10,827 nucleotides of DNA, from NCBI GenBank assembly GCA_023255355.1, contig JALRIU010000205.1:1-10827 (forward strand), in the 5' to 3' direction. This DNA comes from Pseudomonadales bacterium. Its GTDB lineage: Bacteria > Pseudomonadota > Gammaproteobacteria > Pseudomonadales > JAHEIH01. The notes beneath the pieces were generated by a model. That model saw only the letters and a list, made by a program, of their open reading frames with translations, was not told the DNA's origin and did not search any database. This document shows positions 1 to 6,354 of the stretch, one piece after another; position 1 is the first letter of the stretch; the number at the start of each line of letters is the position of its first letter. The position numbers were made by a program, and so were the translations under genes.

Positions 1-325
1 AGGCAGCAGAAGATTCCTCAATAGCAAGGAGACTATCTTCAAAGATTACGTAGAAATTTGTGTTATCAAGCGCCTCTTGATCATCTGCAAACACCCCTCC
101 ATCAATACATGGCCTTTGCTTAGCTTTAAGGAGTGATAAAACCTTATTAATACCTGTCTCAGCAGCTTCAAACGCTTGCTTAGCACGGAGTTCATTATTC
201 GAAATTTTAGTTTCTGTAATAATGGATTTAGAGGTGTACAGCGTAGTAAATGTAACCAGTAGTAATACGACAATTGAGAATAATAATGTGCCCGCTCCTC
301 GTTGATAGATGAAATACCTGCTCAT
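1..325 (-). CDS. pilX: PilX-like type IV minor pilin, N-terminal part (runs off the window)
   Basis: This is the first 108 codons of a minor pilin of the PilX family. In Pseudomonas-type systems PilX helps form the priming complex at the tip of the type IV pilus in the inner membrane. The start ATG (325-323) overlaps the pilW stop codon in an ATGA junction and has an AAGGTG ribosome site 7 nt upstream. The protein has a short leader ending in Gln-Arg-Gly (residues 8-10), a likely prepilin peptidase site after Gly10, and a hydrophobic helix at about residues 11-30. The following stretch, with an Ala-Phe-Glu-Ala-Ala-Glu motif at residues 51-56, is typical of PilX N-terminal domains. The usual Glu at mature position 5 is replaced by Leu15, as in GspK-like tip pilins. 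The C-terminal domain lies outside the window. The family call rests on the N-terminus and the position after pilW. Confidence 0.85.
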   Translation of the reverse strand, partial: MSRYFIYQRGAGTLLFSIVVLLLVTFTTLYTSKSIITETKISNNELRAKQAFEAAETGINKVLSLLKAKQRPCIDGGVFADDQEALDNTNFYVIFEDSLLAIEESSAA

Positions 326-1059
326 GGATTCACCTTGGCGATGTGGGGATTTCTCACTTGTACTGTATTACTGAAGGATACCTTTATATCTGCATCATCG
401 GACAGCTGTGCTTCCAAAGTAATATCGACAACCCAAACTTCAGAAGTGACTACCGTTTCTCCGCTTGCAATAGGATAATCTGCCGAACCGGGTACAAGGC
501 TATAGCAATCATATTCATTAAAATCATCGATACCATTAGCACCATCTTGATCGATTTCATCAGGTTCAGTGGTATTCAAGCACATTGAATTTGAGACTAA
601 AAAACTCAAGGTTGTAACTGTAAAATCACTACTATCAGTGAGTGCCCCCCACGAGCCATCACATGCACCTGAACCAGTTTTAATGAATACCTCATTGTCA
701 GCAAGTTTAAAACCAGAATAATCGTTATTATCAAGTGATCCATCTAGGTCATGATCGTATGCATATAAAATACAACTACCATCGACCGTTAACTTTGTTG
801 AACCTTCAGCACTAAAAATATTTTTACTGGGATCGCTTGTTGCACCACTATCATAACCGGCTCGTCGAATATCATTAACCATAAGAGACATCAGTGTTCC
901 CATCTCTTGATTTAATCGACTTGATTTTAAGGTGGTGTAACTACTTGAGACGGTAGCGATATAAAAGTACATGATTGCAGAGACCGCCGAAATTCCAAGC
1001 GTTATTGAAATAAGTAATTCAATAAGTGTCATGCCAGATTGAGATTTTTTAATCAGCAT
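322..1059 (-). CDS. pilW: PilW-like type IV minor pilin
   Basis: This 245-residue prepilin resembles PilW, a minor pilin needed to initiate type IV pilus assembly. The leader MLIKKSQSG is followed by MTLIELLISITLG: cleavage is expected after Gly9, Met10 would be the methylated first residue and Glu14 the conserved Glu5. A hydrophobic helix covers about residues 10-36. The globular part is acidic. It contains a 12-residue loop at 102-113 (Asp at 102, 104, 106, 110 and 113, Gly107, Leu109) that fits an EF-hand or dockerin-type calcium loop, and a second Asp-rich stretch at 167-179. Four cysteines (96, 133, 160, 185) could form two disulfides. Its start overlaps the upstream pilin gene by 7 nt and its stop overlaps pilX. 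It is somewhat shorter than the Pseudomonas homologue as I remember it. The family call is firm from the N-terminus and gene order. Confidence 0.9.
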   Translation of the reverse strand: MLIKKSQSGMTLIELLISITLGISAVSAIMYFYIATVSSSYTTLKSSRLNQEMGTLMSLMVNDIRRAGYDSGATSDPSKNIFSAEGSTKLTVDGSCILYAYDHDLDGSLDNNDYSGFKLADNEVFIKTGSGACDGSWGALTDSSDFTVTTLSFLVSNSMCLNTTEPDEIDQDGANGIDDFNEYDCYSLVPGSADYPIASGETVVTSEVWVVDITLEAQLSDDADIKVSFSNTVQVRNPHIAKVNP

Positions 1060-1571
1060 GACTTATACCCACCAACATCATCTGAACATATTGAAATTCG
1101 ACCCAATGCTGAAACGCTAATAGATATCAATTTTCCATTTGGGGACGTCAATCCAATAGACGCCGCATTAGAAGCGCCTCGAGTACCATCAAAAGAAATA
1201 TTTTGATTATTCGTAGATGCGGTTACATCATTGAACGATGAATGTTTAAATTCGTTAGATATGTCACTTCCATTGACATTTATTGTGCAGCCCCCCCCAC
1301 CCAAAGTGCAGGAATTTTGGTCTGTAATAGCCCAGGTAAAAGAACTGCCCAAATTATTTTTAAAATAGATTTGTGTAGATCTAGATAATGCCTCAGATTT
1401 CGTCTCCTGCAAGGCCGAATATACCGCCTCAGCCGCAGCCACAACTTTTTGTCGATCAAAAAAACTGGTCATCGATGGCACACCAATGGTTAGCAGGATC
1501 GCCAAAATAGCAACCGTTACCATAAGTTCAATGAGGGTGAATCCCCTATTAGGGCCTGCAGATTGAAGCAC
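1053..1571 (-). CDS. GspH/FimT-type minor pilin (FimT or FimU)
   Basis: This 172-residue prepilin is the first gene of the minor pilin cluster. The start is GTG (1571-1569), supported by a purine-rich ribosome site 4 nt upstream; the nearby ATG at about 1594 is out of frame. The leader ends at Gly10, followed by FTLIELMVTVAILAIL, giving Phe+1 and Glu+5 and a helix to about residue 32. A GspH-type domain follows, with Phe-Asp-Gly-Thr-Arg-Gly at 127-132 and Gly-Arg-Ile-Ser at 157-160. Cysteine pairs 88/95 and 162/172 may form disulfides. DNA-binding FimT proteins are reported to carry a GRxR motif near the C-terminus; here the last Arg is Ser, so this is more likely a structural FimU-type pilin than a DNA-uptake FimT. 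The Gly4 at 91-94 is encoded by a run of eight G. No symbol is given because fimT and fimU cannot be separated by eye. Confidence 0.85.
   Translation of the reverse strand: MLQSAGPNRGFTLIELMVTVAILAILLTIGVPSMTSFFDRQKVVAAAEAVYSALQETKSEALSRSTQIYFKNNLGSSFTWAITDQNSCTLGGGGCTINVNGSDISNEFKHSSFNDVTASTNNQNISFDGTRGASNAASIGLTSPNGKLISISVSALGRISICSDDVGGYKSC
1291..1298 (-). repeat. G8 homopolymer inside the first minor pilin gene
   Basis: Eight consecutive C on the plus strand are eight G on the coding strand, within the codons for Gly91-Gly94. A further GGG precedes the tract, separated from it by one T. Losing one G gives a TAA stop within 4 codons of the tract, and gaining one gives a TGA within 9 codons. 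Homopolymer runs of this kind can vary by slipped-strand mispairing, but variation here is an inference. Confidence 0.8.
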
Positions 1572-1575
1572 CGAA

Positions 1576-1584
1576 CCTTCCTTT
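1576..1584 (-). promoter_or_regulatory. Ribosome binding site that supports the GTG start of the first pilin gene
   Basis: The coding strand reads AAAGGAAGG ending 4 nt before GTG at 1571. This purine-rich Shine-Dalgarno-like site supports the GTG start. It is also where the leader length expected of a prepilin (10 residues before the cleavage point) begins. Confidence 0.6.
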
Positions 1585-1613
1585 GCTTAGCATGTCTGTA
1601 TAAACATAAATAT

Positions 1614-1642
1614 AGACTCAACATTTCAGTTCTGCTGAGTCT
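1614..1642 (-). other. Stem-loop between ispH and the pilin genes, possible weak terminator or 5' leader hairpin
   Basis: A perfect 7-bp inverted repeat, AGACTCA at 1614-1620 and TGAGTCT at 1636-1642, encloses a 15-nt loop. On the minus strand it is followed by an A/T-rich stretch with no clean U run, and the plus strand has TTTATTTA on the other side. It could end transcripts from ispH weakly. If the predicted promoter at 1650-1655 is used, it would instead be the very 5' end of the pilin mRNA. I cannot choose between these from sequence. Confidence 0.4.
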
Positions 1643-1649
1643 TTATTTA

Positions 1650-1655
1650 ATAATA
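1650..1655 (-). promoter_or_regulatory. Possible -10 element of the minor pilin promoter
   Basis: The coding strand reads TATTAT at 1655-1650, which would start transcription near 1643 and give a leader of about 70 nt before the GTG at 1571. No good -35 box is visible, as is common at activator-dependent promoters. The centre of the CRP-like palindrome lies about 41 bp upstream of this start, the spacing of class II CRP promoters. A second TATATT at 1614-1609 is an alternative. Confidence 0.4.
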
Positions 1656-1673
1656 GAGAAAAAAGGAAAGAGT

Positions 1674-1693
1674 TATGTGATGCCGGTCACATA
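1674..1693 (-). promoter_or_regulatory. CRP/Vfr-type operator upstream of the minor pilin genes
   Basis: The site has perfect 7-bp arms, TATGTGA and TCACATA, separated by 6 bp, and so contains the full CRP consensus TGTGA-N6-TCACA. It lies 13 nt downstream of the ispH stop and about 100 nt upstream of the first pilin gene. CRP and its Pseudomonas homologue Vfr are known activators of type IV pilus and twitching genes, so direct cAMP control of this cluster is a reasonable inference. An alternative is that the palindrome acts as a weak ispH terminator: a pyrimidine-rich stretch follows it, but the stem has only two G-C pairs. Confidence 0.6.
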
Positions 1694-1705
1694 TCAGAAA
1701 ATTAC

Positions 1706-2653
1706 TTAATCGATGGGAACGAGACGTAATTCCTTGGGTAGGCTAAAGGTAATGTTTTCCTTAACACCATCTAATTCGATGGGTGCTTGAGCACCAAGGT
1801 CTTTTAACCCATCGATAACACGACGCACCAATACCTCTGGAGCCGAGGCGCCAGCAGTCACACCGATTCGCTGTTTACCCTCTAACCATGCTGGATTGAT
1901 GTCATCAGGACCATCGATCAAATAGGCATCACAGCCATTGCGCTGCGCGAGTTCTCTAAGGCGATTGGAATTAGAGCTATTAGGTGAACCAACGACTAAA
2001 ACTAAATCGCACTCTTCTGACAGGGTTTTAACCGCGTCCTGACGGTTTTGGGTGGCATAACAAATATCGTCTTTGCGTGGGCCAACAATATCGGGGAATT
2101 TTGCTCGTAATGCAGTAATAACCTTAGCTGTGTCATCCATGGAAAGCGTTGTTTGAGTAACGTAGGCGAGGTGTTGGGGATCTTTTACCTCGAGTTGCGC
2201 AACCTGAAGTTCGTCTTCGACGAGATATATCACGCCGCCATGGCTAGTATCATACTGCCCCATGGTACCTTCAACCTCAGGATGTCCTTGGTGACCGATC
2301 AAAATAGTCTCTCTGCCCTCTTGAGCATATCTGAGAACCTCTAAGTGCACCTTGGTAACCAGCGGACAGGTTGCATCGAATACCTTTAAATTACGCCTTT
2401 CTGCCTCGTCTTTTACGGCCTTTGACACACCGTGGGCGCTAAAAATAACGATAACATCATCAGGTACTTCATCAAGTTCATCAACGAATACCGCGCCACG
2501 ATCGCGCAATTGACCAACCACAAATTTATTGTGAACAACTTCGTGTCTCACGTAGACGGGTGCGCCAAAGATATCTAACGCTCGGTTAACAATATCTATT
2601 GCTCTATCTACACCCGCACAAAAACCGCGTGGGTTGGCTAATTGAACCTGCAT
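1706..2653 (-). CDS. ispH: 4-hydroxy-3-methylbut-2-enyl diphosphate reductase IspH (LytB)
   Basis: IspH is the cytosolic iron-sulfur enzyme that performs the last step of the methylerythritol phosphate pathway, reducing HMBPP to isopentenyl and dimethylallyl diphosphate. The 315-residue length matches the family. The three cluster cysteines are present at 12 (in NPRGFCAGVDRAI), 96 (in DATCPLV) and 198 (in ICYATQNRQ). The substrate-binding histidines 41, 74 and 124 and the proton-donating Glu126 (in HQGHPEVEG) are intact, as is the SSNSNR segment at 226-231. Its ATG shares one base with the fkpB stop (TAATG), and a strong ribosome site precedes it. It is the last gene of the ribF-ileS-lspA-fkpB-ispH run; a 134-nt gap then leads into the pilin genes. 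Nothing suggests loss of function. Confidence 0.98.
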   Translation of the reverse strand: MQVQLANPRGFCAGVDRAIDIVNRALDIFGAPVYVRHEVVHNKFVVGQLRDRGAVFVDELDEVPDDVIVIFSAHGVSKAVKDEAERRNLKVFDATCPLVTKVHLEVLRYAQEGRETILIGHQGHPEVEGTMGQYDTSHGGVIYLVEDELQVAQLEVKDPQHLAYVTQTTLSMDDTAKVITALRAKFPDIVGPRKDDICYATQNRQDAVKTLSEECDLVLVVGSPNSSNSNRLRELAQRNGCDAYLIDGPDDINPAWLEGKQRIGVTAGASAPEVLVRRVIDGLKDLGAQAPIELDGVKENITFSLPKELRLVPID

Positions 2654-3090
2654 TAGATCTCCTCCACCGCGTGAATCAAAACCTCAAACTCAAGAGTTCG
2701 ACCAGCAAGCGGGTGGTTAAAATCAACGTCGACAAAGGTTTCTGTCACAGTTTTTACAACGCCTGGCAACTCAGTATTTTGTGCATCTGCAAACGAGAAC
2801 ATCATGCCAGGTTGAAGATCCATAGCTGCATCAAATTGCGAACGCTTAAAGGTTTGCACATTATTTGGATTAGGCTGACCGAAACCATCCTCGGGTTTGA
2901 TTTCATAGATCGCACGTTCGCCAGGCATCATGCCGATGAGTTTTTTCTCAAACCCAGTAAACATACTGCCATCCCCCATAACAAATGATGCAGGGTCGCG
3001 TTCAAAGGTCGAATCGACAACGTCACCATTGTCTAAGCGTATTTCAAATTGCAAACTAACCTTGCTATTAGGTGTTACTACATCAGTCAT
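2653..3090 (-). CDS. fkpB: FKBP-type peptidyl-prolyl isomerase FkpB (SlpA-like)
   Basis: FkpB is a small cytoplasmic FKBP-type prolyl isomerase and chaperone of the SlyD/SlpA family. I chose the ATG at 3090, giving 145 residues, close to the E. coli protein. The frame stays open to a TTG at 3114, but that would add 8 residues inside lspA with little support. The FKBP half begins with VSLQFEIRLDNGDVVDST at 11-28, the GFG turn at 69-71 marks entry to the inserted chaperone flap (about 71-122), and DFNHPLAG at 123-130 is the hallmark at the return to the FKBP fold. The long His-rich tail of SlyD is absent, which supports FkpB rather than SlyD. It overlaps lspA by 8 nt (ATGACTGA) and shares one base with ispH. 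The lspA-fkpB-ispH order is widespread in Gammaproteobacteria. Confidence 0.95.
   Translation of the reverse strand: MTDVVTPNSKVSLQFEIRLDNGDVVDSTFERDPASFVMGDGSMFTGFEKKLIGMMPGERAIYEIKPEDGFGQPNPNNVQTFKRSQFDAAMDLQPGMMFSFADAQNTELPGVVKTVTETFVDVDFNHPLAGRTLEFEVLIHAVEEI
2659..2665 (-). promoter_or_regulatory. Strong ribosome binding site of ispH, inside the end of fkpB
   Basis: GGAGGAG lies 5 nt before the ispH ATG and within the last fkpB codons. It is the clearest Shine-Dalgarno sequence in the ileS-ispH run and suggests that ispH is translated well despite its position at the end of the operon. Confidence 0.7.
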
Positions 3091-3565
3091 TACTTTTGCT
3101 CGCACTTTGTCCAAACAACGAATCTATAATCAAAAATACAGCCCCAATACTGATCGCTGAATCTGCGATATTAAAGGCTGGAAAATATGCGGTATCCCAA
3201 TGAAAAGCAATAAAATCTACCACATGACCCAATATGATACGATCGTAGAGGTTTCCTAGAGCCCCGCCGAGCACCAAAGATAAACCTAGTGCGAGATATT
3301 TTTCATTAGGTTTGAGCTTGCTGATCCAAACGACCAAAACAATACTCACTGCACCCGCAATAACGGTAAAAAACCACCGTTGCCAGCCACCAGCATCCGC
3401 TAAAAAGCTAAAGGCAGCACCAGGGTTGTAGCGAAGGGTAAAGTCTAATACCGGCAACACCTCCACCGGTACGTTGTAATTCAGCAATGCCTCAGCCAAA
3501 TTCTTAGTCCATTGATCAAGCCCCAATATAACCAGGGCCAACAAAAACGCTAAAAATTTGATCAT
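3083..3565 (-). CDS. lspA: Lipoprotein signal peptidase LspA (signal peptidase II)
   Basis: LspA is the inner-membrane aspartic protease that removes signal peptides from diacylglyceryl-modified prolipoproteins. The 160-residue length from the ATG at 3565 is normal. The open frame extends 16 codons upstream, but those are antisense-like residues inside ileS, and the ATG forms a TAATG junction with the ileS stop. Four hydrophobic helices are visible at about residues 3-16, 64-82, 89-106 and 131-149. The catalytic aspartates are Asp117 (in GHVVDFIAF) and Asp135 (in FNIADSAI). The conserved LDQWTK (16-21), NPGAAF (47-52) and GNLYDR (104-109) motifs are all present. It overlaps fkpB by 8 nt. No independent ribosome site is obvious, so translation is probably coupled to ileS. 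Confidence 0.97.
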   Translation of the reverse strand: MIKFLAFLLALVILGLDQWTKNLAEALLNYNVPVEVLPVLDFTLRYNPGAAFSFLADAGGWQRWFFTVIAGAVSIVLVVWISKLKPNEKYLALGLSLVLGGALGNLYDRIILGHVVDFIAFHWDTAYFPAFNIADSAISIGAVFLIIDSLFGQSASKSND

Positions 3566-6351
3566 TATGCGAATTGACGCTCTTCGCCAGCGCCCTCGAT
3601 ATTCGTCACACAACGGCCACAGATGATTTCATGTCCAGCATGACTACCAACATCCTCACGATGATGCCAACAGCGTTCACAGCGCTCAGATTCTGACTTT
3701 GTGATAGCTACTTTTAAAGCATCCAATTCGGTCAGATCTGCATTAACACCTTCGCTCAATGGCAAAACCTTAGCCGATGAAGCGATCAATACAAAACGAA
3801 GCTCATCGCCTAGCGATGTCAATTCAGCAAATAAACTTGAATCCGCATAGAGCGTAACATCAGCCTGCAATGATTTATTAATACCGTCTTGTTTTTTGCC
3901 TTCTAAGACACGATTGAAAGCATGCTTAGCTTCAGCAATTCTAGACCAGAAGCCACGTTGCGCCTCGTCTGCCAGAGTAGGCAGATTTAGCCATTCAGCC
4001 GTAAATACAGTACGAGAGCGCTCACCAGGAATTTCGGGCCACATTTCTTCTGCGGTAAAACTGAGTATTGGTGCAATCCACCGCACCATCGCTTCAATAA
4101 TGTAATGCATAGCGGTTTGGCAAGAGCGACGTGCATGGCCATCTGTTTTCGCAGTGTATTGGCGATCTTTAATGATATCCAAATAGAAACCACCCATATC
4201 GACCACACAAAACTTGTGCAGCTTTTGGTAGATCATGTGGAAATTATAGTTGTCGTAACAATCGATAATCTCGTCTTGTAATTGTGCTGCACGATCCACC
4301 GCCCACTGATCAAGAGCCACCATGTCTTCAAAGGCAACGCTGTGTTGCACAGGATCAAAACCACTAAGGTTGGACAGTAAGAAACGCGCAGTGTTACGAA
4401 TACGACGGTAAGAATCGGCTTGACGGTTAAGGATCTCGTCAGAGACGCTCATTTCTCCCGAAAAATCAGTCGCGGCAACCCAAAGGCGCAAGACATCGGC
4501 ACCCAAGTTATTCATAACGGTCTGCGGAGAAATCGTATTACCGATAGACTTAGACATCTTGCGACCTTCACCATCCACAGTAAAGCCATGCGTTAACACC
4601 GCTTTGTAAGGAGGTGCCGCATTGATGGCAATCGCCGTTTTTAAAGAAGACTGGAACCAGCCACGGTGCTGATCAGACCCCTCAAGATACAAATCTGCTG
4701 GATATTGCAGATAATCGCGTCGCTGTAAAACAGCCTCGTGAGTCACACCTGAATCAAACCATACATCCAGCGTATCAGTCACTTTGGTATATTTATCGGC
4801 TTCAGCACCTAATAAACTTGCAGGATCCAAATCGAACCATGCATCCATGCCTTCTTTTTCAACTAATAAAGCGACTTTTTCAATGAGTTCAACGGTGTTT
4901 GGATGAATCTCTTGCGTCTCTTTATCCACAAATAAAGTAATTGGCGCGCCCCATGTGCGCTGCCTAGATATACACCAATCTGGCGTGGATTCCAGCATCG
5001 CTTCGATACGAGCCTGCCCCCAACCTGGGACCCAACGCACGCCTTTAACCGCTTGTTTAACATCACTCAACAAGCCGTTTTTGTTCATCGAGACAAACCA
5101 TTGTGGTGTGGCACGATAGATCAACGGGGTTTTGGTTCGCCAGCAATGCGGATAAGAATGGCTAAATTTGCTTTGTGCTAAAAGTACGCCACGTTCTTCA
5201 AGTAAGGCGACCACCTTGTCATCGACTTTGTAAACATGGTCACCAGCAAACAACTCAACGCTTTCTTGATAGTAACCGTTATCGTCAACATAATTGAGCG
5301 TGCCAATACCGTTAGCAGCACCCACATTAAAGTCTTCCACACCGTGATCTGGTGCTGTGTGAACACAGCCGGTACCTGCATCAGTCGTAACGTGATCACC
5401 CAATATAATTGGCAGTTGCTTGTTATAGAATGGATGATCAAGCAACATCCCAGCTAAGTCACTGCCCTTGCAACGCCCCACTACCTCTGCTTCAAGAGCA
5501 GCCGCTTTAAGAACGCTTTCAACTAAAGCTTCGGCAACGATCAATCTCTCTCCGTTGAGCTGAAGTACAACGTAGTCCAAATCTGCGTTTAAGCTAACAG
5601 CCTGACTAGAGGGAAGCGTCCATGGGGTCGTGGTCCAAATAACCACTTTTAATTCACCACTGCCAGAGGCAGACATCAATTTTTCTGTGCCAGATTGATC
5701 GACAGCGCGGTATTTAACATAGATTGAATACGAAATTTTGTCTTGGTACTCGACCTCTGCTTCAGCGAGAGCAGAAGCACCAACAACTGACCAATAAACA
5801 GGCTTAAAACCACGATCTAAGTGACCATTGGCAACGATTTTGCCCAGCGCACGGATAATATCGGCTTCAAACTGAAAGTTCATAGTCAAATAGGGATTTT
5901 CCCACTCGCCAAACACACCCATGCGAATAAAGTCTTTCTTCTGGCCTTCAACCTGTTTAGCAGCATATTCACGGCATTTGTTACGGAAGGTTTTGTGATC
6001 GACTTTGGTGCCAGCTTTGCCGATTTTCTTTTCGACGTTATGCTCAATTGGCAGACCGTGACAGTCCCAACCAGGTACATAGGGCGAGTCAAACCCGCTC
6101 ATGGTGCGCGACTTTATAATAATATCTTTGAGAATTTTGTTAACCGCATGACCAATGTGAATATCACCGTTCGCATACGGTGGGCCATCGTGCAAAATGA
6201 ACTTTTCGCGTCCCTTGCGCGCTGCGCGAATTTGGCCGTACACATCGCTATCTTGCCATGCTTTAAGCATCTCAGGTTCGCGTTGCGCCAAACTCGCTTT
6301 CATAGGAAAGTTTGTATGTGGCAAGTTCAAAGTTGCTTTGTAATCAGTCAT
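3565..6351 (-). CDS. ileS: Isoleucyl-tRNA synthetase
   Basis: IleS charges tRNA-Ile with isoleucine in the cytosol and hydrolyses mischarged valine in its editing domain. The 928-residue protein has the class I signature HIGH at 65-68 and KMSKS at 598-602, with PYANGDIHIGH leading into the first. The editing (CP1) domain carries the Thr-rich TTPWTLP at 241-247 and GTGCVHTAP at 326-334. WCISRQRTWG (459-468), DVWFDSG (529-535) and GSDQHRGWF (558-566) are typical of the bacterial enzyme. The C-terminal zinc finger is complete, with Cys891, Cys894, Cys911 and Cys914, marking the bacterial (IleS1) rather than the mupirocin-resistant type. It starts 3 nt after ribF and ends at the lspA start, the usual ribF-ileS-lspA order. 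There is no T-box or other leader; the only space upstream is those 3 nt. Confidence 0.98.
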   Translation of the reverse strand: MTDYKATLNLPHTNFPMKASLAQREPEMLKAWQDSDVYGQIRAARKGREKFILHDGPPYANGDIHIGHAVNKILKDIIIKSRTMSGFDSPYVPGWDCHGLPIEHNVEKKIGKAGTKVDHKTFRNKCREYAAKQVEGQKKDFIRMGVFGEWENPYLTMNFQFEADIIRALGKIVANGHLDRGFKPVYWSVVGASALAEAEVEYQDKISYSIYVKYRAVDQSGTEKLMSASGSGELKVVIWTTTPWTLPSSQAVSLNADLDYVVLQLNGERLIVAEALVESVLKAAALEAEVVGRCKGSDLAGMLLDHPFYNKQLPIILGDHVTTDAGTGCVHTAPDHGVEDFNVGAANGIGTLNYVDDNGYYQESVELFAGDHVYKVDDKVVALLEERGVLLAQSKFSHSYPHCWRTKTPLIYRATPQWFVSMNKNGLLSDVKQAVKGVRWVPGWGQARIEAMLESTPDWCISRQRTWGAPITLFVDKETQEIHPNTVELIEKVALLVEKEGMDAWFDLDPASLLGAEADKYTKVTDTLDVWFDSGVTHEAVLQRRDYLQYPADLYLEGSDQHRGWFQSSLKTAIAINAAPPYKAVLTHGFTVDGEGRKMSKSIGNTISPQTVMNNLGADVLRLWVAATDFSGEMSVSDEILNRQADSYRRIRNTARFLLSNLSGFDPVQHSVAFEDMVALDQWAVDRAAQLQDEIIDCYDNYNFHMIYQKLHKFCVVDMGGFYLDIIKDRQYTAKTDGHARRSCQTAMHYIIEAMVRWIAPILSFTAEEMWPEIPGERSRTVFTAEWLNLPTLADEAQRGFWSRIAEAKHAFNRVLEGKKQDGINKSLQADVTLYADSSLFAELTSLGDELRFVLIASSAKVLPLSEGVNADLTELDALKVAITKSESERCERCWHHREDVGSHAGHEIICGRCVTNIEGAGEERQFA

Positions 6352-6354
6352 TGT

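Noticed and set aside
46..273. A 75-residue minus-strand open frame starting MSYYYWLHLL.
   Set aside because: It is out of frame with pilX, which covers the same bases with a clear prepilin N-terminus and an ATGA junction to pilW.
645..650. A second G run (6 G) in pilW as another phase-variation site.
   Set aside because: Six bases is short for frequent slippage and is what Trp-Gly codons naturally give.
2599..2988. A 129-residue plus-strand open frame across the ispH-fkpB junction.
   Set aside because: It is antisense to two well-identified genes and has no family features.
5330..5350. Asp in the Ala-Pro-Asp-His-Gly segment of the IleS editing domain, where E. coli has Gly.
   Set aside because: The surrounding editing motifs and the Thr-rich loop are intact, and I cannot tell by eye that this variant is rare among marine gammaproteobacteria.
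6352..6354. T-box or other amino-acid-responsive leader for ileS.
   Set aside because: Only 3 nt separate ribF and ileS, so no leader is possible at this point.
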